From: Streptococcus cristatus
Lineage (GTDB): Bacteria; Bacillota; Bacilli; Lactobacillales; Streptococcaceae
Direction: 5' to 3'
DNA length: 64,000 bases
NCBI RefSeq assembly: GCF_008369405.1
Contig: NZ_VSJJ01000002.1
Span: forward strand, 1,506 to 65,505
The notes below the pieces were generated by a model that saw only the letters and a list, made by a program, of their open reading frames with translations, was not told where the DNA came from and searched no databases. Positions 29,801 through 41,473 of the stretch are shown piece by piece; position 1 is the stretch's first letter, and each line of letters begins with the position of its first letter. The position numbers and the translations under genes were made by a program.

Positions 29801-29989
29801 TGCGCTCCTCATACCGAATAATATAGACTTCTATTATAACACGAAATGTTATTTAATGCTTTGTAAGGATCGGCAATTTTAGTGATTAAAGCGTTTTCTG
29901 TTTTTCTAGTAAAACTTGTCCTTGAATGAGACTACCACGGAACAGTTTCTGCTTAAATTATGATATAATGACAAGGATTGAGGTGAAAT

Positions 29990-30379
29990 ATGGAATACAA
30001 ATTATTTGACGAATACATTACTCTACAGGCTCTCTTAAAAGAAGTCGGTATCATTCAAAGTGGCGGAGCAATTAAGTCCTTTTTAGCAGATAATCAGGTC
30101 TTTTTTAACGGCGAACTAGAAAATAGACGAGGGAAAAAACTTAGAATTGGAGATGTCGTCTCTCTCCCAGACCAAGAGCTGGAAATTGTCCTCCTTGCTC
30201 CAAATCAGGAGGAAATTCTTGAACATCAAGAGGAGCAAGCAGAGAAAAAAAGAGTGGCAGACTTAGTTAAAACCATGAATAAGGACTTGAAAAAATCTCA
30301 ACCAGCGAAAAAAGAAGAGAAGAAAAGAAAGCCCGAGCAGAAAAGCAAAAAAGCCCCTGTTCGCTTTCCAGGAACCTAA
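29990..30379 (+). CDS. yaaA: S4-domain protein YaaA
   Basis: 129-aa RNA-binding-type protein with an S4 domain in residues 10-75 (SGGAIKSFLADNQVFFNGELENRRGKKLRIGDVV) and a lysine-rich tail. The family sits immediately before recF in Firmicutes and may act in ribosome assembly. There is a TATAAT -10 at 29964-29969. recF starts 3 bp after its stop. Confidence 0.88.
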   Translation: MEYKLFDEYITLQALLKEVGIIQSGGAIKSFLADNQVFFNGELENRRGKKLRIGDVVSLPDQELEIVLLAPNQEEILEHQEEQAEKKRVADLVKTMNKDLKKSQPAKKEEKKRKPEQKSKKAPVRFPGT

Positions 30380-30382
30380 GCC

Positions 30383-31495
30383 ATGTGGTTAAAAACGCTG
30401 AAAATTAAACATTTTCGTAATTACCAGTCTGCAGAGGTTGATTTTGATCCTGGCCTTAATATCTTTCTGGGGCAAAATGCACAGGGGAAAACTAATATTC
30501 TAGAAGCCATCTATTTTTTAGCCCTTACTCGCAGTCACCGTACCCGAACCGATAAGGATTTGATTCATTTCCAAGAAAAAAATCTTCAAATTTCGGGAAT
30601 TATTGAAAAAACAGCGGGTAAAATCCCACTTGACATCGAGTTGACACCAAAGGGGAGAATCACCAAAATAAATCATTTAAAACAAGGTAAATTATCAGAT
30701 TATATAGGGGTTGTCAACGTTGTCTTGTTTGCTCCAGAAGATTTACAGCTCATTAAAGGAGCCCCTGCTTTACGCCGAAAATTCATTGATATTGAGCTTG
30801 GGCAAATCAAGCCCATCTACCTTGCTGACTTATCTAGCTATAATCATGTGCTCAAGCAAAGAAATGCTTATCTTAAGGCCAATGACAAGATAGATGAAAC
30901 CTTTCTCTCTGTTTTAGATGAGCAACTGATTGATTTTGGTTGTCGTGTCATGCAACATCGTTTAGACTTTATTGAAAAGCTAGAAGGTTTTGCTCAGGAA
31001 AGTCATAGCGATATTTCTCAAGGGAAAGAGAAATTGACAATCAAGTATGTATCCTCTGTTCCGTTTTCGTGTCTCGAAGACTTGGAAGCTTCTTTTCGAG
31101 CAGCCTTATCAGAAAGCCGTAGACGCGATCTTTTCAAAAAAAATACAGGTGTCGGACCTCACCGAGATGATATCAAGTTTTTTATCAATGATATGGATGC
31201 TGGATTTGGCAGCCAAGGCCAGCATCGTAGCCTTGTCCTATCTCTCAAGTTAGCTGAAATTAAACTCATTGAGAATCTTACAAAAGATACTCCAATATTA
31301 TTGCTTGACGATGTAATGAGCGAACTTGACAACATGCGTCAATTAAAATTACTAGAAACTATCTCTCAAAACATCCAGACATTCATTACGACAACCAGCT
31401 TAGATCACTTACAAAATCTACCAGATGATATCAATATTTTTCAGATAAGTCAGGGTGTAATAAAGAAAGAAGAGAATATTAACTTTACAGATTAG
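30383..31495 (+). CDS. recF: DNA replication and repair protein RecF
   Basis: SMC-like ATPase that loads RecA at gaps with RecO and RecR. The 370-aa product shows Walker [10 protein letters not shown] at about 30-38, the signature [17 protein letters not shown] and Walker [13 protein letters not shown]. It is translationally linked to yaaA. In many Firmicutes it lies beside dnaN, but here it is 17 kb away, a typical streptococcal rearrangement. Confidence 0.95.
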   Translation: MWLKTLKIKHFRNYQSAEVDFDPGLNIFLGQNAQGKTNILEAIYFLALTRSHRTRTDKDLIHFQEKNLQISGIIEKTAGKIPLDIELTPKGRITKINHLKQGKLSDYIGVVNVVLFAPEDLQLIKGAPALRRKFIDIELGQIKPIYLADLSSYNHVLKQRNAYLKANDKIDETFLSVLDEQLIDFGCRVMQHRLDFIEKLEGFAQESHSDISQGKEKLTIKYVSSVPFSCLEDLEASFRAALSESRRRDLFKKNTGVGPHRDDIKFFINDMDAGFGSQGQHRSLVLSLKLAEIKLIENLTKDTPILLLDDVMSELDNMRQLKLLETISQNIQTFITTTSLDHLQNLPDDINIFQISQGVIKKEENINFTD

Positions 31496-31504
31496 TCAAT
31501 AAAT

Positions 31505-31531
31505 TGTAAATATATTTTACAATTTTGTAAA
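31505..31531. repeat. Phased TGTAAA/TTTACA array after recF
   Basis: TGTAAA at 31505, TTTACA at 31516 and TGTAAA at 31526, 11 and 10 bp apart. The second and third form TTTACA-N4-TGTAAA. It lies between two convergent genes just before their shared terminator. Confidence 0.6.
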
Positions 31532-31538
31532 TTAGAAA

Positions 31539-31570
31539 AACAACCTTGTCAAGGAGTTGACAAGGTTGTT
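31539..31570. terminator. Bidirectional terminator, recF / guaB
   Basis: Perfect 14-bp arms AACAACCTTGTCAA and TTGACAAGGTTGTT with a GGAG loop. A run of T follows on the plus strand and a TTTTTCTAATTT run on the minus strand. Confidence 0.9.
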
Positions 31571-31584
31571 TTTATTTATAATTT

Positions 31585-33084
<1,500 letters not shown>

Positions 33085-33121
33085 TTATATATTGAGCAGG
33101 GCTCGTCTTTTTATTGTTATT

Positions 33122-33149
33122 ATCATACCATTCTATAGGCATTTGTCAA
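33122..33149 (-). promoter_or_regulatory. Promoter of guaB
   Basis: On the minus strand TTGACA (33149-33144), a 16-bp spacer and TATGAT (33127-33122). Confidence 0.75.
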
Positions 33150-33169
33150 TGATTATTGTGTAAAAATTA

Positions 33170-33206
33170 AAAACCATCTCTTTTTTGGGTAAAAGACGAT
33201 GGTTTT
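33170..33206 (-). terminator. Terminator after trpS
   Basis: AAAACCATC (33170-33178) pairs with GATGGTTTT (33198-33206). On the minus strand TTAATTTTTA follows. Confidence 0.7.
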
Positions 33207-33231
33207 TGTCGCAATTAGATCTTATCGTTCG

Positions 33232-34257
33232 TTATTTAAAGTAATTAATTCCCATTGCATTTTTGACTTCTGACAGGGTTTGTCCAGCAACTTGTCGAGC
33301 ACGATCACTGCCTTCTTTCAGCATGTCATAAACTTGCCCTATGTCTTTTGCAAACTCAAGTCGACGCTCTCTGATTGGTCCTAATTCCCGCTCTAAAATC
33401 TCTAAGAGATAGCGTTTAGTTTTGACATCACCCAGACCACCACGTTGGTAGTGTTCTTTCATAGCCACAATTTCAGCAGCATCTTCTGGTCGACTAAAAA
33501 CATCCAGATAATGGAAAACCATATTACCTTCGATTTTTCCTGGATCTTCAACTTTGATGTGGTCGGGATCGGTGTACATACTCATGACCTTTTTCTTGAG
33601 TGTATCCATGTCATCCGCTAGATAAATCCCATTGTTTAATGATTTGGACATTTTAGCATTACCATCAAGCCCTGGTAAACGCCCAGCTGCTTCATTTTCT
33701 GGATAAATCCCTTCAGGCTCCACCAAAACCTCACAGCTATAGGCATGATTGAAAGAACGAACAATTTCACGTGTCTGCTCAATCATTGGTTTTTGATCAT
33801 TTCCGACAGGTACATAATTTGCCTTAAAGGCTGTAATGTCAGCTGCCTGAGAGATAGGATAAACCAAAAATCCAGTTGGGATACTTTCTCCAAATCCTTT
33901 CTGAGCAATTTCTGTCTTGACAGTCGGATTGCGCTCTAAACGAGCTAAAGACACCAAATTCATGTAGTACATTGACAGTTCTGCCAACTCTGGAATTTGA
34001 CTCTGGATGAAAATAGTTGCTTTTTTTGGATCCAGTCCAGCTGCTAGATAGTCTAAGGCTACATTGCCAATGGATTCTACAATCGTTTGTGGATCTTTCG
34101 CATGGTCTGTCAGAGCTTGTTGATCCGCCAGAAAAACAAACATCTCATACTTGTCTTGATTTTGTAAAAGGACACGGTTACGTAGACTTCCGACATAATG
34201 ACCAATATGTAATTTTCCAGTTGGACGGTCTCCAGTTAAAATAATGGGTTTTGTCAT
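33232..34257 (-). CDS. trpS: Tryptophanyl-tRNA synthetase
   Basis: Class I synthetase, 341 aa. The signature HIGH is at 17-20 and KMSKS near 195, with the Trp-binding core between. The start at 34257 ([15 protein letters not shown]) is 6 nt after GAGGAG; the ATG at 34287 overlaps that region and is rejected. No T-box leader is seen in the 240 bp upstream. Confidence 0.96.
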   Translation of the reverse strand: MTKPIILTGDRPTGKLHIGHYVGSLRNRVLLQNQDKYEMFVFLADQQALTDHAKDPQTIVESIGNVALDYLAAGLDPKKATIFIQSQIPELAELSMYYMNLVSLARLERNPTVKTEIAQKGFGESIPTGFLVYPISQAADITAFKANYVPVGNDQKPMIEQTREIVRSFNHAYSCEVLVEPEGIYPENEAAGRLPGLDGNAKMSKSLNNGIYLADDMDTLKKKVMSMYTDPDHIKVEDPGKIEGNMVFHYLDVFSRPEDAAEIVAMKEHYQRGGLGDVKTKRYLLEILERELGPIRERRLEFAKDIGQVYDMLKEGSDRARQVAGQTLSEVKNAMGINYFK

Positions 34258-34370
34258 TGCTTGCTCCTCAATTAGTATTGCTCTCATTATATCATTTTCA
34301 AAGAAAATGCGGAAGAAGCTAGAAGAAAAAAGAAGAAACGCAGCTCAAAAAACAATTGATTGACAACATG

Positions 34371-34396
34371 TTTACAGTATATTTACAAGGTTTACG
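34371..34396 (-). promoter_or_regulatory. WalR-type repeat between trpS and the ABC-F gene
   Basis: TTTACA-GTATA-TTTACA (34371-34387) read on the minus strand is TGTAAA-N5-TGTAAA, an exact WalR/VicR consensus. A third near-copy TTTACG follows at 34391. It lies 114 bp before trpS on the minus strand and 110 bp before the ABC-F start on the plus strand. Confidence 0.45.
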
Positions 34397-34496
34397 GCAT
34401 ATTTATCTCTTAAAATAGTTTTTTATCCTATAATAATTTGAAAAAAGAAGAATTTTCTAGTAAAATGTAAGGGATTATATATATAGGAGAAAATCA

Positions 34497-36119
34497 TTGC
34501 TTACAGTATCTGATGTGTCACTGCGTTTCAGTGATCGAAAATTATTTGATGAAGTAAATATTAAATTTACAGAAGGAAACACTTATGGCCTGATTGGGGC
34601 GAATGGTGCGGGTAAGTCCACCTTCTTGAAAATTTTAGCTGGAGATATTGAGCCGACGACAGGCCATGTTTCTTTGGGGCCAGATGAGCGACTTTCTGTT
34701 TTGCGTCAAAATCACTTTGACTATGAGGATGAGCGGGCCATTGATGTTGTTATCATGGGGAATGAGCACCTTTACAATATCATGAAGGAAAAAGATGCCA
34801 TCTATATGAAGCCTGACTTTTCTGACGAGGATGGGGTTCGAGCGGCTGAGCTGGAAGGTGAATTTGCTGAGTTGGGTGGCTGGGAAGCTGAAAGTGAAGC
34901 TTCTCAATTGTTACAAAATCTCAATATTCCAGAAGACTTGCATTACCAAAATATGAGTGAACTGACGAACGGAGACAAGGTCAAAGTTCTTCTTGCCAAG
35001 GCTCTTTTTGGTAAACCTGATGTCTTGCTTCTAGACGAGCCGACCAATGGTTTGGATATTCAATCCATTACTTGGTTGGAAGATTTCTTGATTGACTTTG
35101 ACAATACAGTTATTGTCGTATCCCACGACCGTCACTTCTTAAATAAGGTTTGTACCCACATGGCTGACCTTGATTTTGGTAAGATCAAACTTTATGTCGG
35201 AAACTATGATTTCTGGAAAGAATCAAGTGAATTGGCAGCTAAGTTGCTCGCTGACCGAAATGCTAAGGCGGAAGAAAAAATCAAGCAATTGCAAGAGTTT
35301 GTGGCTCGCTTCTCAGCCAATGCTTCCAAGTCTAAACAGGCAACATCTCGTAAAAAGATGCTGGATAAGATTGAATTGGAAGAAATTGTTCCGTCAAGTC
35401 GGAAATATCCATTTATCAGCTTTAAAGCGGAGCGTGAAATCGGGAACGATCTCTTGACAGTAGAAAATCTTTCTGTCAAGATTGATGGCGAGACTATTCT
35501 TGACAATATCAGCTTTATCCTGCGCCCTGGCGATAAGACGGCTTTGATTGGACAAAATGATATCCAGACAACTGCCTTGATTCGTGCCTTGATGGGAGAT
35601 ATCGACTATGAAGGAACTGTCAAGTGGGGCGTTACAACCAGTCGTTCTTATTTGCCAAAAGATAATTCTCGCGACTTTGCGGGCGGTGAATCTATTCTTG
35701 ATTGGCTCCGTCAATTTGCGAGCAAGGAAGAAGATGATAATACTTTCCTTCGCGGTTTCTTGGGTCGGATGCTCTTCTCTGGCGATGAGGTTAACAAGTC
35801 TGTCAACGTCTTGTCAGGTGGAGAAAAAGTTCGTGTCATGCTATCTAAGCTCATGCTTCTCAAGTCAAATGTTTTGGTCTTGGACGATCCTACTAATCAC
35901 TTGGATCTGGAATCTATTTCTAGTCTGAATGATGGTTTGAAGAACTTTAAAGAGTCGATCATTTTTGCCAGCCATGACCATGAGTTTATTCAAACCTTGG
36001 CCAACCATATCATCGTTCTCTCAAAAAATGGTGTGATTGACCGCATTGACGAAACTTATGATGAATTTTTGGAAAATCAAGAAGTTCAGGCAAAAGTCAA
36101 AGAACTTTGGAAAGATTAA
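34497..36119 (+). CDS. ABC-F family ATPase (YkpA/YbiT type)
   Basis: 540-aa soluble protein with two ABC domains and no membrane part. Walker A motifs are GANGAGKST near 38 and the degenerate GQNDIQTTA near 350. Signatures are TNGDKVKV and LSGGEKVRVML, the Walker B motifs LLLDEPTN and LVLDDPTN, and a basic inter-domain linker. ABC-F proteins act on the ribosome. I assign the YkpA/YbiT branch from length and sequence; its role is unsettled. It starts with TTG at 34497, 7 nt after AGGAG. TATAAT at 34429 is the likely -10. Confidence 0.9.
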   Translation: MLTVSDVSLRFSDRKLFDEVNIKFTEGNTYGLIGANGAGKSTFLKILAGDIEPTTGHVSLGPDERLSVLRQNHFDYEDERAIDVVIMGNEHLYNIMKEKDAIYMKPDFSDEDGVRAAELEGEFAELGGWEAESEASQLLQNLNIPEDLHYQNMSELTNGDKVKVLLAKALFGKPDVLLLDEPTNGLDIQSITWLEDFLIDFDNTVIVVSHDRHFLNKVCTHMADLDFGKIKLYVGNYDFWKESSELAAKLLADRNAKAEEKIKQLQEFVARFSANASKSKQATSRKKMLDKIELEEIVPSSRKYPFISFKAEREIGNDLLTVENLSVKIDGETILDNISFILRPGDKTALIGQNDIQTTALIRALMGDIDYEGTVKWGVTTSRSYLPKDNSRDFAGGESILDWLRQFASKEEDDNTFLRGFLGRMLFSGDEVNKSVNVLSGGEKVRVMLSKLMLLKSNVLVLDDPTNHLDLESISSLNDGLKNFKESIIFASHDHEFIQTLANHIIVLSKNGVIDRIDETYDEFLENQEVQAKVKELWKD

Positions 36120-36152
36120 TAAGTTGTCAACATAAGTTGACAGAGGTTTACA

Positions 36153-36183
36153 GAGGCATGAAACAACGTTTCGGCCTCTTTCT
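36153..36183 (+). terminator. Terminator after the ABC-F gene
   Basis: GAGGC (36153-36157) pairs with GCCTC (36174-36178), with an inner GAAAC/GTTTC stem, followed by TTTCTCT. It ends just before yfhO. Confidence 0.65.
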
Positions 36184-36194
36184 CTATAAGAAAC

Positions 36195-38789
36195 ATGGAA
36201 AAAATCAGATATTTTTTTAAGAAAAATTGGCTTTATTTGGCTTCCTTCATCTTACCTTTTCTCATTATGTGTTTCGTTTATCTGAGTCAAGGTATTTACT
36301 GGGGAAGCGATACTTCGCCGTTACTTGGAGACGGCTTCCATCAGTATGTCGTATTTGATACGACCTTGAGGAATATCCTTCATGGAACGGATAGTCTTTT
36401 TTACACGTTTTCAAGTGGATTAGGACAAAATTTTTATGCCCTATCCAGCTATTATCTAGGAAGTTTCCTTTCCCCCTTCGTCTACTTTTTCGATTTAAAA
36501 TCAATGCCGGATGCGGTCTACTTATTTACTCTTATCAAGTTTGGCTTGATTGGCTTGACAACTTGTATCGGTATTAAAGGGATCTTTAAAAAAATTCCAG
36601 AAACACTAATCTTGATTCTGTCAATTTCCTTTGCCTTGATGAGTTTCTCAGTCAGTCAACTAGAAATTAAAACTTGGTTAGATGTATTTGTATTGGTACC
36701 CCTTATCATCTTTGGTTTACATAAGTTGATGAATGGACAAGGGAGAGTTTTATACTTTACAAGCTTGTCAATTCTCTTTATCCAAAATTATTATTTTGGT
36801 TACATGATGGCTCTGTTTTTAGTTCTTTGGTATCTCGTTCAGCTTTCTTGGGACTTTAAGGCTAGGATTCGGTCTTTCCCTGATTTTGCTATCGTGTCAA
36901 TATTAGCAGGGCTTACTAGTCTAATTATGATTTTGCCGACTTATCTAGATCTGAGTTCACATGGTGAGACCTTGACAAAGGTTGAGGGTTTGTTTACTGA
37001 GAAAAGTTGGTATCTAGATATTTTTGCTAAAAATTTTATAGGAAGTTTTGACACAACTAAGTATGGCTCTATCCCTATGATTTATGTTGGTCTATTTCCT
37101 CTTATTTTAAGTATCTTATTTTTCACGATAAAAAGTATTAAGCTTCGCGTGAAACTGGCCTACATTTTGTTGATTGGCATTTTTATAGTGAGCTTCCGAC
37201 TGCAGTATTTGGATTTACTCTGGCAGGGAATGCATGCGCCAAATATGTTTTTACATCGCTATTCTTGGCTCTTTTCTCTTCTTATCATTTTGATGGCTGC
37301 AGAAACGCTCAATCGTTTGGAGGAAGTTAAATGGTGGCAAGTATTCCTTAGCTTTCTGCTTATTTATTTTGGTTTTCTAGCCACCTTATACTATAGTAAA
37401 CGCTATGATTTTCTTGGTCCTGAAAATTATATTTTTACTTTAGAGTTTTTCTTTGCCTATCTCTTAATTAGCTTTGCTTTTATTCGTTGTCACGTTAGGC
37501 AGAGTATGTTTACATTATCTTTACTATTTTTTGTGGTTTTTGAGCTTGCTTTAAACTCATATTATCAGGTTGATGGGATTGCTAAAGAATGGGTCTTTGC
37601 AAGTCGTTCGTCCTATTCGAAAAAGATGAACGAAATTGACAGCCTTGTCAAGTATAGTAAGAAAGAAAACAGAGATTTCTTTCGAACAGAGAGGCTTGAT
37701 CCTCAGACTGGGAATGACAGTATGAAATTTAATTATAATGGAATTTCTCAATTTTCATCAGTCAGAAATACGCAAGCTAGCTCGACTTTAGATAAATTAG
37801 GATTTAAATCGGTAGGAACGAATCTCAATCTCCGCTATCAAAATAATACTATTTTGATGGATAGCATCTTTGCTGTAAAGTATAATTTGTCTGAAACAGA
37901 CCCACAGAAATTTGGTTTTTCTGCAGAGAAGACTGAGCGGTCAATGACACTGTATGAAAATAATTATGCTTTAGGCTTGGCTTTCTTAACCAATGATCTT
38001 TACAAAGATGTCAAGTTTACAAATTTGACACTTGACAATCAAACAGCCTTTTTAAATCAATTATCAGGTTTGAATCATAAATATTATGAGCGGATTTCTA
38101 TAATTGATAATGAGGAAGAGACTGAAGGAAAAGTAACTGCAAGCATTGAAAATGACAGTCAATTAAGTTATGCTAGCATAACCTATACAATTGAGGTAGC
38201 TGCAGGTAGTCAAGTCTATGTCAACCTTTCAGATCTTGATTTTTCAAACGATAATCAAACGGATGTCAATATCACTGTAAATGGAATCACGAATCGTTAC
38301 TCAACTCATAATGTTTTTCCATTTTTGAATATTGGATATTTTAAGGAAGCACAGACGGTTTCTATCCAATTTTCTTTTCCAGAGAATCGGACTGTGACTT
38401 TTAACCAGCCAGAATTTTTCTCCGTGGATGTGAATAAATATCAGCAGTTAATAAGTAAATTGAAAGAACAAGAAGTTTCTGTGACGACAAAATCCAATAT
38501 GGTAACGGTTGATTATCATGCAGATAGAGACAGTTCTCTCTTTTTCACCATTCCTTATGATAAGGGCTGGACGGCTAGTGTGAATGGCAAGAAGGTTCCG
38601 TTAAAACGTGCGCAAAATGGTTTTATGAAACTTGATGTGGGTAGAGGAGCGGGTAGAGTTACTCTATCATTTATTCCAAGGGGATTAAAGGAAGGTACAG
38701 TAGCCTTCATTTTCGGTATAGTTCTATTTTTCTTCTACGATAGAGTTCGATTTAAATGGAGCAAAAAACATAGAAATAGTTCGGGATAG
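36195..38789 (+). CDS. yfhO: YfhO family membrane protein
   Basis: 864-aa polytopic protein with about 12 membrane helices in residues 15-460, a large external domain at roughly 465-835 and a final helix near 838-856. It belongs to the YfhO family, thought to be GT-C-type transferases; in Gram-positives members glycosylate lipoteichoic acid or work with a flippase. The N-terminal external loop holds acidic residues (GSDTSPLLGDGFHQYV) as in GT-C enzymes. The substrate cannot be told from sequence. It starts 75 bp after the ABC-F gene. Confidence 0.85.
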   Translation: MEKIRYFFKKNWLYLASFILPFLIMCFVYLSQGIYWGSDTSPLLGDGFHQYVVFDTTLRNILHGTDSLFYTFSSGLGQNFYALSSYYLGSFLSPFVYFFDLKSMPDAVYLFTLIKFGLIGLTTCIGIKGIFKKIPETLILILSISFALMSFSVSQLEIKTWLDVFVLVPLIIFGLHKLMNGQGRVLYFTSLSILFIQNYYFGYMMALFLVLWYLVQLSWDFKARIRSFPDFAIVSILAGLTSLIMILPTYLDLSSHGETLTKVEGLFTEKSWYLDIFAKNFIGSFDTTKYGSIPMIYVGLFPLILSILFFTIKSIKLRVKLAYILLIGIFIVSFRLQYLDLLWQGMHAPNMFLHRYSWLFSLLIILMAAETLNRLEEVKWWQVFLSFLLIYFGFLATLYYSKRYDFLGPENYIFTLEFFFAYLLISFAFIRCHVRQSMFTLSLLFFVVFELALNSYYQVDGIAKEWVFASRSSYSKKMNEIDSLVKYSKKENRDFFRTERLDPQTGNDSMKFNYNGISQFSSVRNTQASSTLDKLGFKSVGTNLNLRYQNNTILMDSIFAVKYNLSETDPQKFGFSAEKTERSMTLYENNYALGLAFLTNDLYKDVKFTNLTLDNQTAFLNQLSGLNHKYYERISIIDNEEETEGKVTASIENDSQLSYASITYTIEVAAGSQVYVNLSDLDFSNDNQTDVNITVNGITNRYSTHNVFPFLNIGYFKEAQTVSIQFSFPENRTVTFNQPEFFSVDVNKYQQLISKLKEQEVSVTTKSNMVTVDYHADRDSSLFFTIPYDKGWTASVNGKKVPLKRAQNGFMKLDVGRGAGRVTLSFIPRGLKEGTVAFIFGIVLFFFYDRVRFKWSKKHRNSSG

Positions 38790-38933
38790 CTTTTAAACTA
38801 TCAAAAAAGTTTAGAATATATGTCTGTTTTTACAAGTTCTTCAATAGTCTGTAATATAATTCATCAAAGTAATAAGATTCTGTAATACTTTTGCTTTAGG
38901 ATAGATATATCACAGAAAAGGAGAATTCTAAAC

Positions 38934-39470
38934 ATGAATTTGTATTTTAAAAATAGAATGATGAAAGCAGGCTTACTCAGTTTGATGGCAGGAGCTGCTG
39001 TTTTGCTTCCGATTGTAGCCAATGCAGAAAGCTATACTGTCAAGTCAGATGATACCTTGTCCGCGATTGCTGCTTCTCATCAGACGACTGTTGACAAGAT
39101 TGCGCAAAAAAACAAGATTAGCAATATCAATCTGATTAGTGTTGGCCAGGTTTTAGAACTGGACGATGATGTATCTGAGCAAATGACTGTTGAAAAATCA
39201 GATAAGGCTGAGCAATCTACTGTAAACCCAAGTTCTGGCTTGAGTGCTGAGGATGCAGAATCCAAGGAGTGGATTGCTCAAAAAGAATCCAGTGGCAGTT
39301 ATACAGCGCAAAATGGGCAATACTATGGTCGCTATCAGTTGACCATCACCTATCTAAATGGAGATTTGTCATCAGAAAATCAAGAGAAGACAGCAGATGC
39401 TTATGTAGCAGGTCGCTATGGCTCATGGTCGGCTGCTAAAAATTTCTGGTTAGCAAATGGCTGGTATTAA
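38934..39470 (+). CDS. Secreted LysM protein with Apf-like C-terminus
   Basis: 178-aa exported wall protein: signal peptide 1-31 (cut after VANA), LysM domain at about 32-76 (ESYTVKSDDTLSAIAASHQTT), a polar linker, and a C-terminal domain starting at SKEWIAQKESSGSYTAQNG and ending NFWLANGWY. This resembles aggregation-promoting-factor or transglycosylase-like domains. It is a paralogue in design of the protein at 22551. An AAAGGAG site precedes the ATG. A TGTAAT motif occurs twice upstream but without the WalR spacing. Confidence 0.83.
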   Translation: MNLYFKNRMMKAGLLSLMAGAAVLLPIVANAESYTVKSDDTLSAIAASHQTTVDKIAQKNKISNINLISVGQVLELDDDVSEQMTVEKSDKAEQSTVNPSSGLSAEDAESKEWIAQKESSGSYTAQNGQYYGRYQLTITYLNGDLSSENQEKTADAYVAGRYGSWSAAKNFWLANGWY

Positions 39471-39496
39471 AACTTTATTTAGAAATATGTCTATAG

Positions 39497-39527
39497 GGAC
39501 TGGAATTTGCATTCTAGTTCCTTTTTT
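39497..39527 (+). terminator. Terminator after the LysM/Apf gene
   Basis: GGACTGGAAT / ATTCTAGTTCC hairpin with a short TTGC loop followed by seven T. Confidence 0.75.
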
Positions 39528-39577
39528 ATAATTATTAGTACACTTTTGTTTGGAATATGATGTTTTGCATCAAGGTA

Positions 39578-39593
39578 TTTACAATACTGTAAA
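39578..39593. repeat. TTTACA-N4-TGTAAA inverted repeat upstream of mnmA
   Basis: TTTACA (39578) and TGTAAA (39588) around ATAC, the same 6-4-6 layout as at 31516 and 43428. It is 72 bp before the mnmA -10 (TATAAT at 39665-39670). Confidence 0.6.
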
Positions 39594-39684
39594 CTTACTT
39601 GATAACTTGAAATACTCATCAGATTGGCCAAAGGTTATTCGTTGTTCTCCTTGCTAAATCATGCTATAATAGACCTTGCTCAAG

Positions 39685-40874
<1,190 letters not shown>

Positions 40875-40895
40875 GTAACTACGAGAGGAGCGAGG

Positions 40896-41327
40896 ATGTT
40901 TCATTTTTTTAAGAAAAAGACTGGTAAGAAGGACGGACTTGAAACTCTTTCTGACTATAAGAAGCAGTATTTGGCTGAGAAAACGACAGAATCTATAGAG
41001 GCACTATTTAAGGTATTAAAGCAATCTAAGGTTTGGGTTCCCTTCAATGCTTATCTAATGGATGAGAGCGAAGGTCAAGAAGGTGTTCGCCTAAAACCCG
41101 ATATTCTGCAAAAGGGAGATGATTATTTTTATCCCTGTTTCTCAAACGAGCAAGAGATTCCAAAAGAATACTATGATCGCTTTTCTTGGTTGCAACTGCC
41201 TGTCACAGATTGTTTGTTTGCAGCAGAAGGCAGAGGGAGATTTTCATTAAGAGGGATTGTCCTGGATGCATTCTCTGAATCTGTCGAGATTGATAAAGAA
41301 GCTTTTGAAGCGATTCGCCAATCTTAG
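40896..41327 (+). CDS. SseB-like domain protein
   Basis: 143-aa soluble protein between mnmA and mnmG, 21 bp after mnmA and preceded by GAGAGGAG. Residues 30-140 (SIEALFKVLKQSKVWVPFNAYL...DYFYPCFSNEQEIPKEY...FSWLQLPVTD) resemble the SseB N-terminal domain family, whose function in Gram-positives is unknown. Its place suggests a tRNA- or translation-linked role, but that is inference only. Confidence 0.65.
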   Translation: MFHFFKKKTGKKDGLETLSDYKKQYLAEKTTESIEALFKVLKQSKVWVPFNAYLMDESEGQEGVRLKPDILQKGDDYFYPCFSNEQEIPKEYYDRFSWLQLPVTDCLFAAEGRGRFSLRGIVLDAFSESVEIDKEAFEAIRQS

Positions 41328-41337
41328 TTGCTTTAGA

Positions 41338-41365
41338 TTGACAATTTCGCTCAATTTGCTACAAT
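41338..41365 (+). promoter_or_regulatory. Promoter of mnmG
   Basis: TTGACA (41338-41343), 16-bp spacer, TACAAT (41360-41365), about 110 bp before the mnmG start. Confidence 0.78.
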
Positions 41366-41473
41366 AAGATAAGCAATACCTATGATGGTCAAAGCTCATG
41401 GATGTTGCAGGCTTTTTTGTCCTGCACTTCTAGAGACTTGGCCTTTTTTGGTGAAAAAATGAAGGAAAAAGAA

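Noticed and set aside
38840..38895. Two TGTAAT motifs upstream of the LysM/Apf gene as a WalR site
   Set aside because: The spacing between halves is not 5 bp, so the consensus is not met, although VicR control of this gene is plausible on other grounds.
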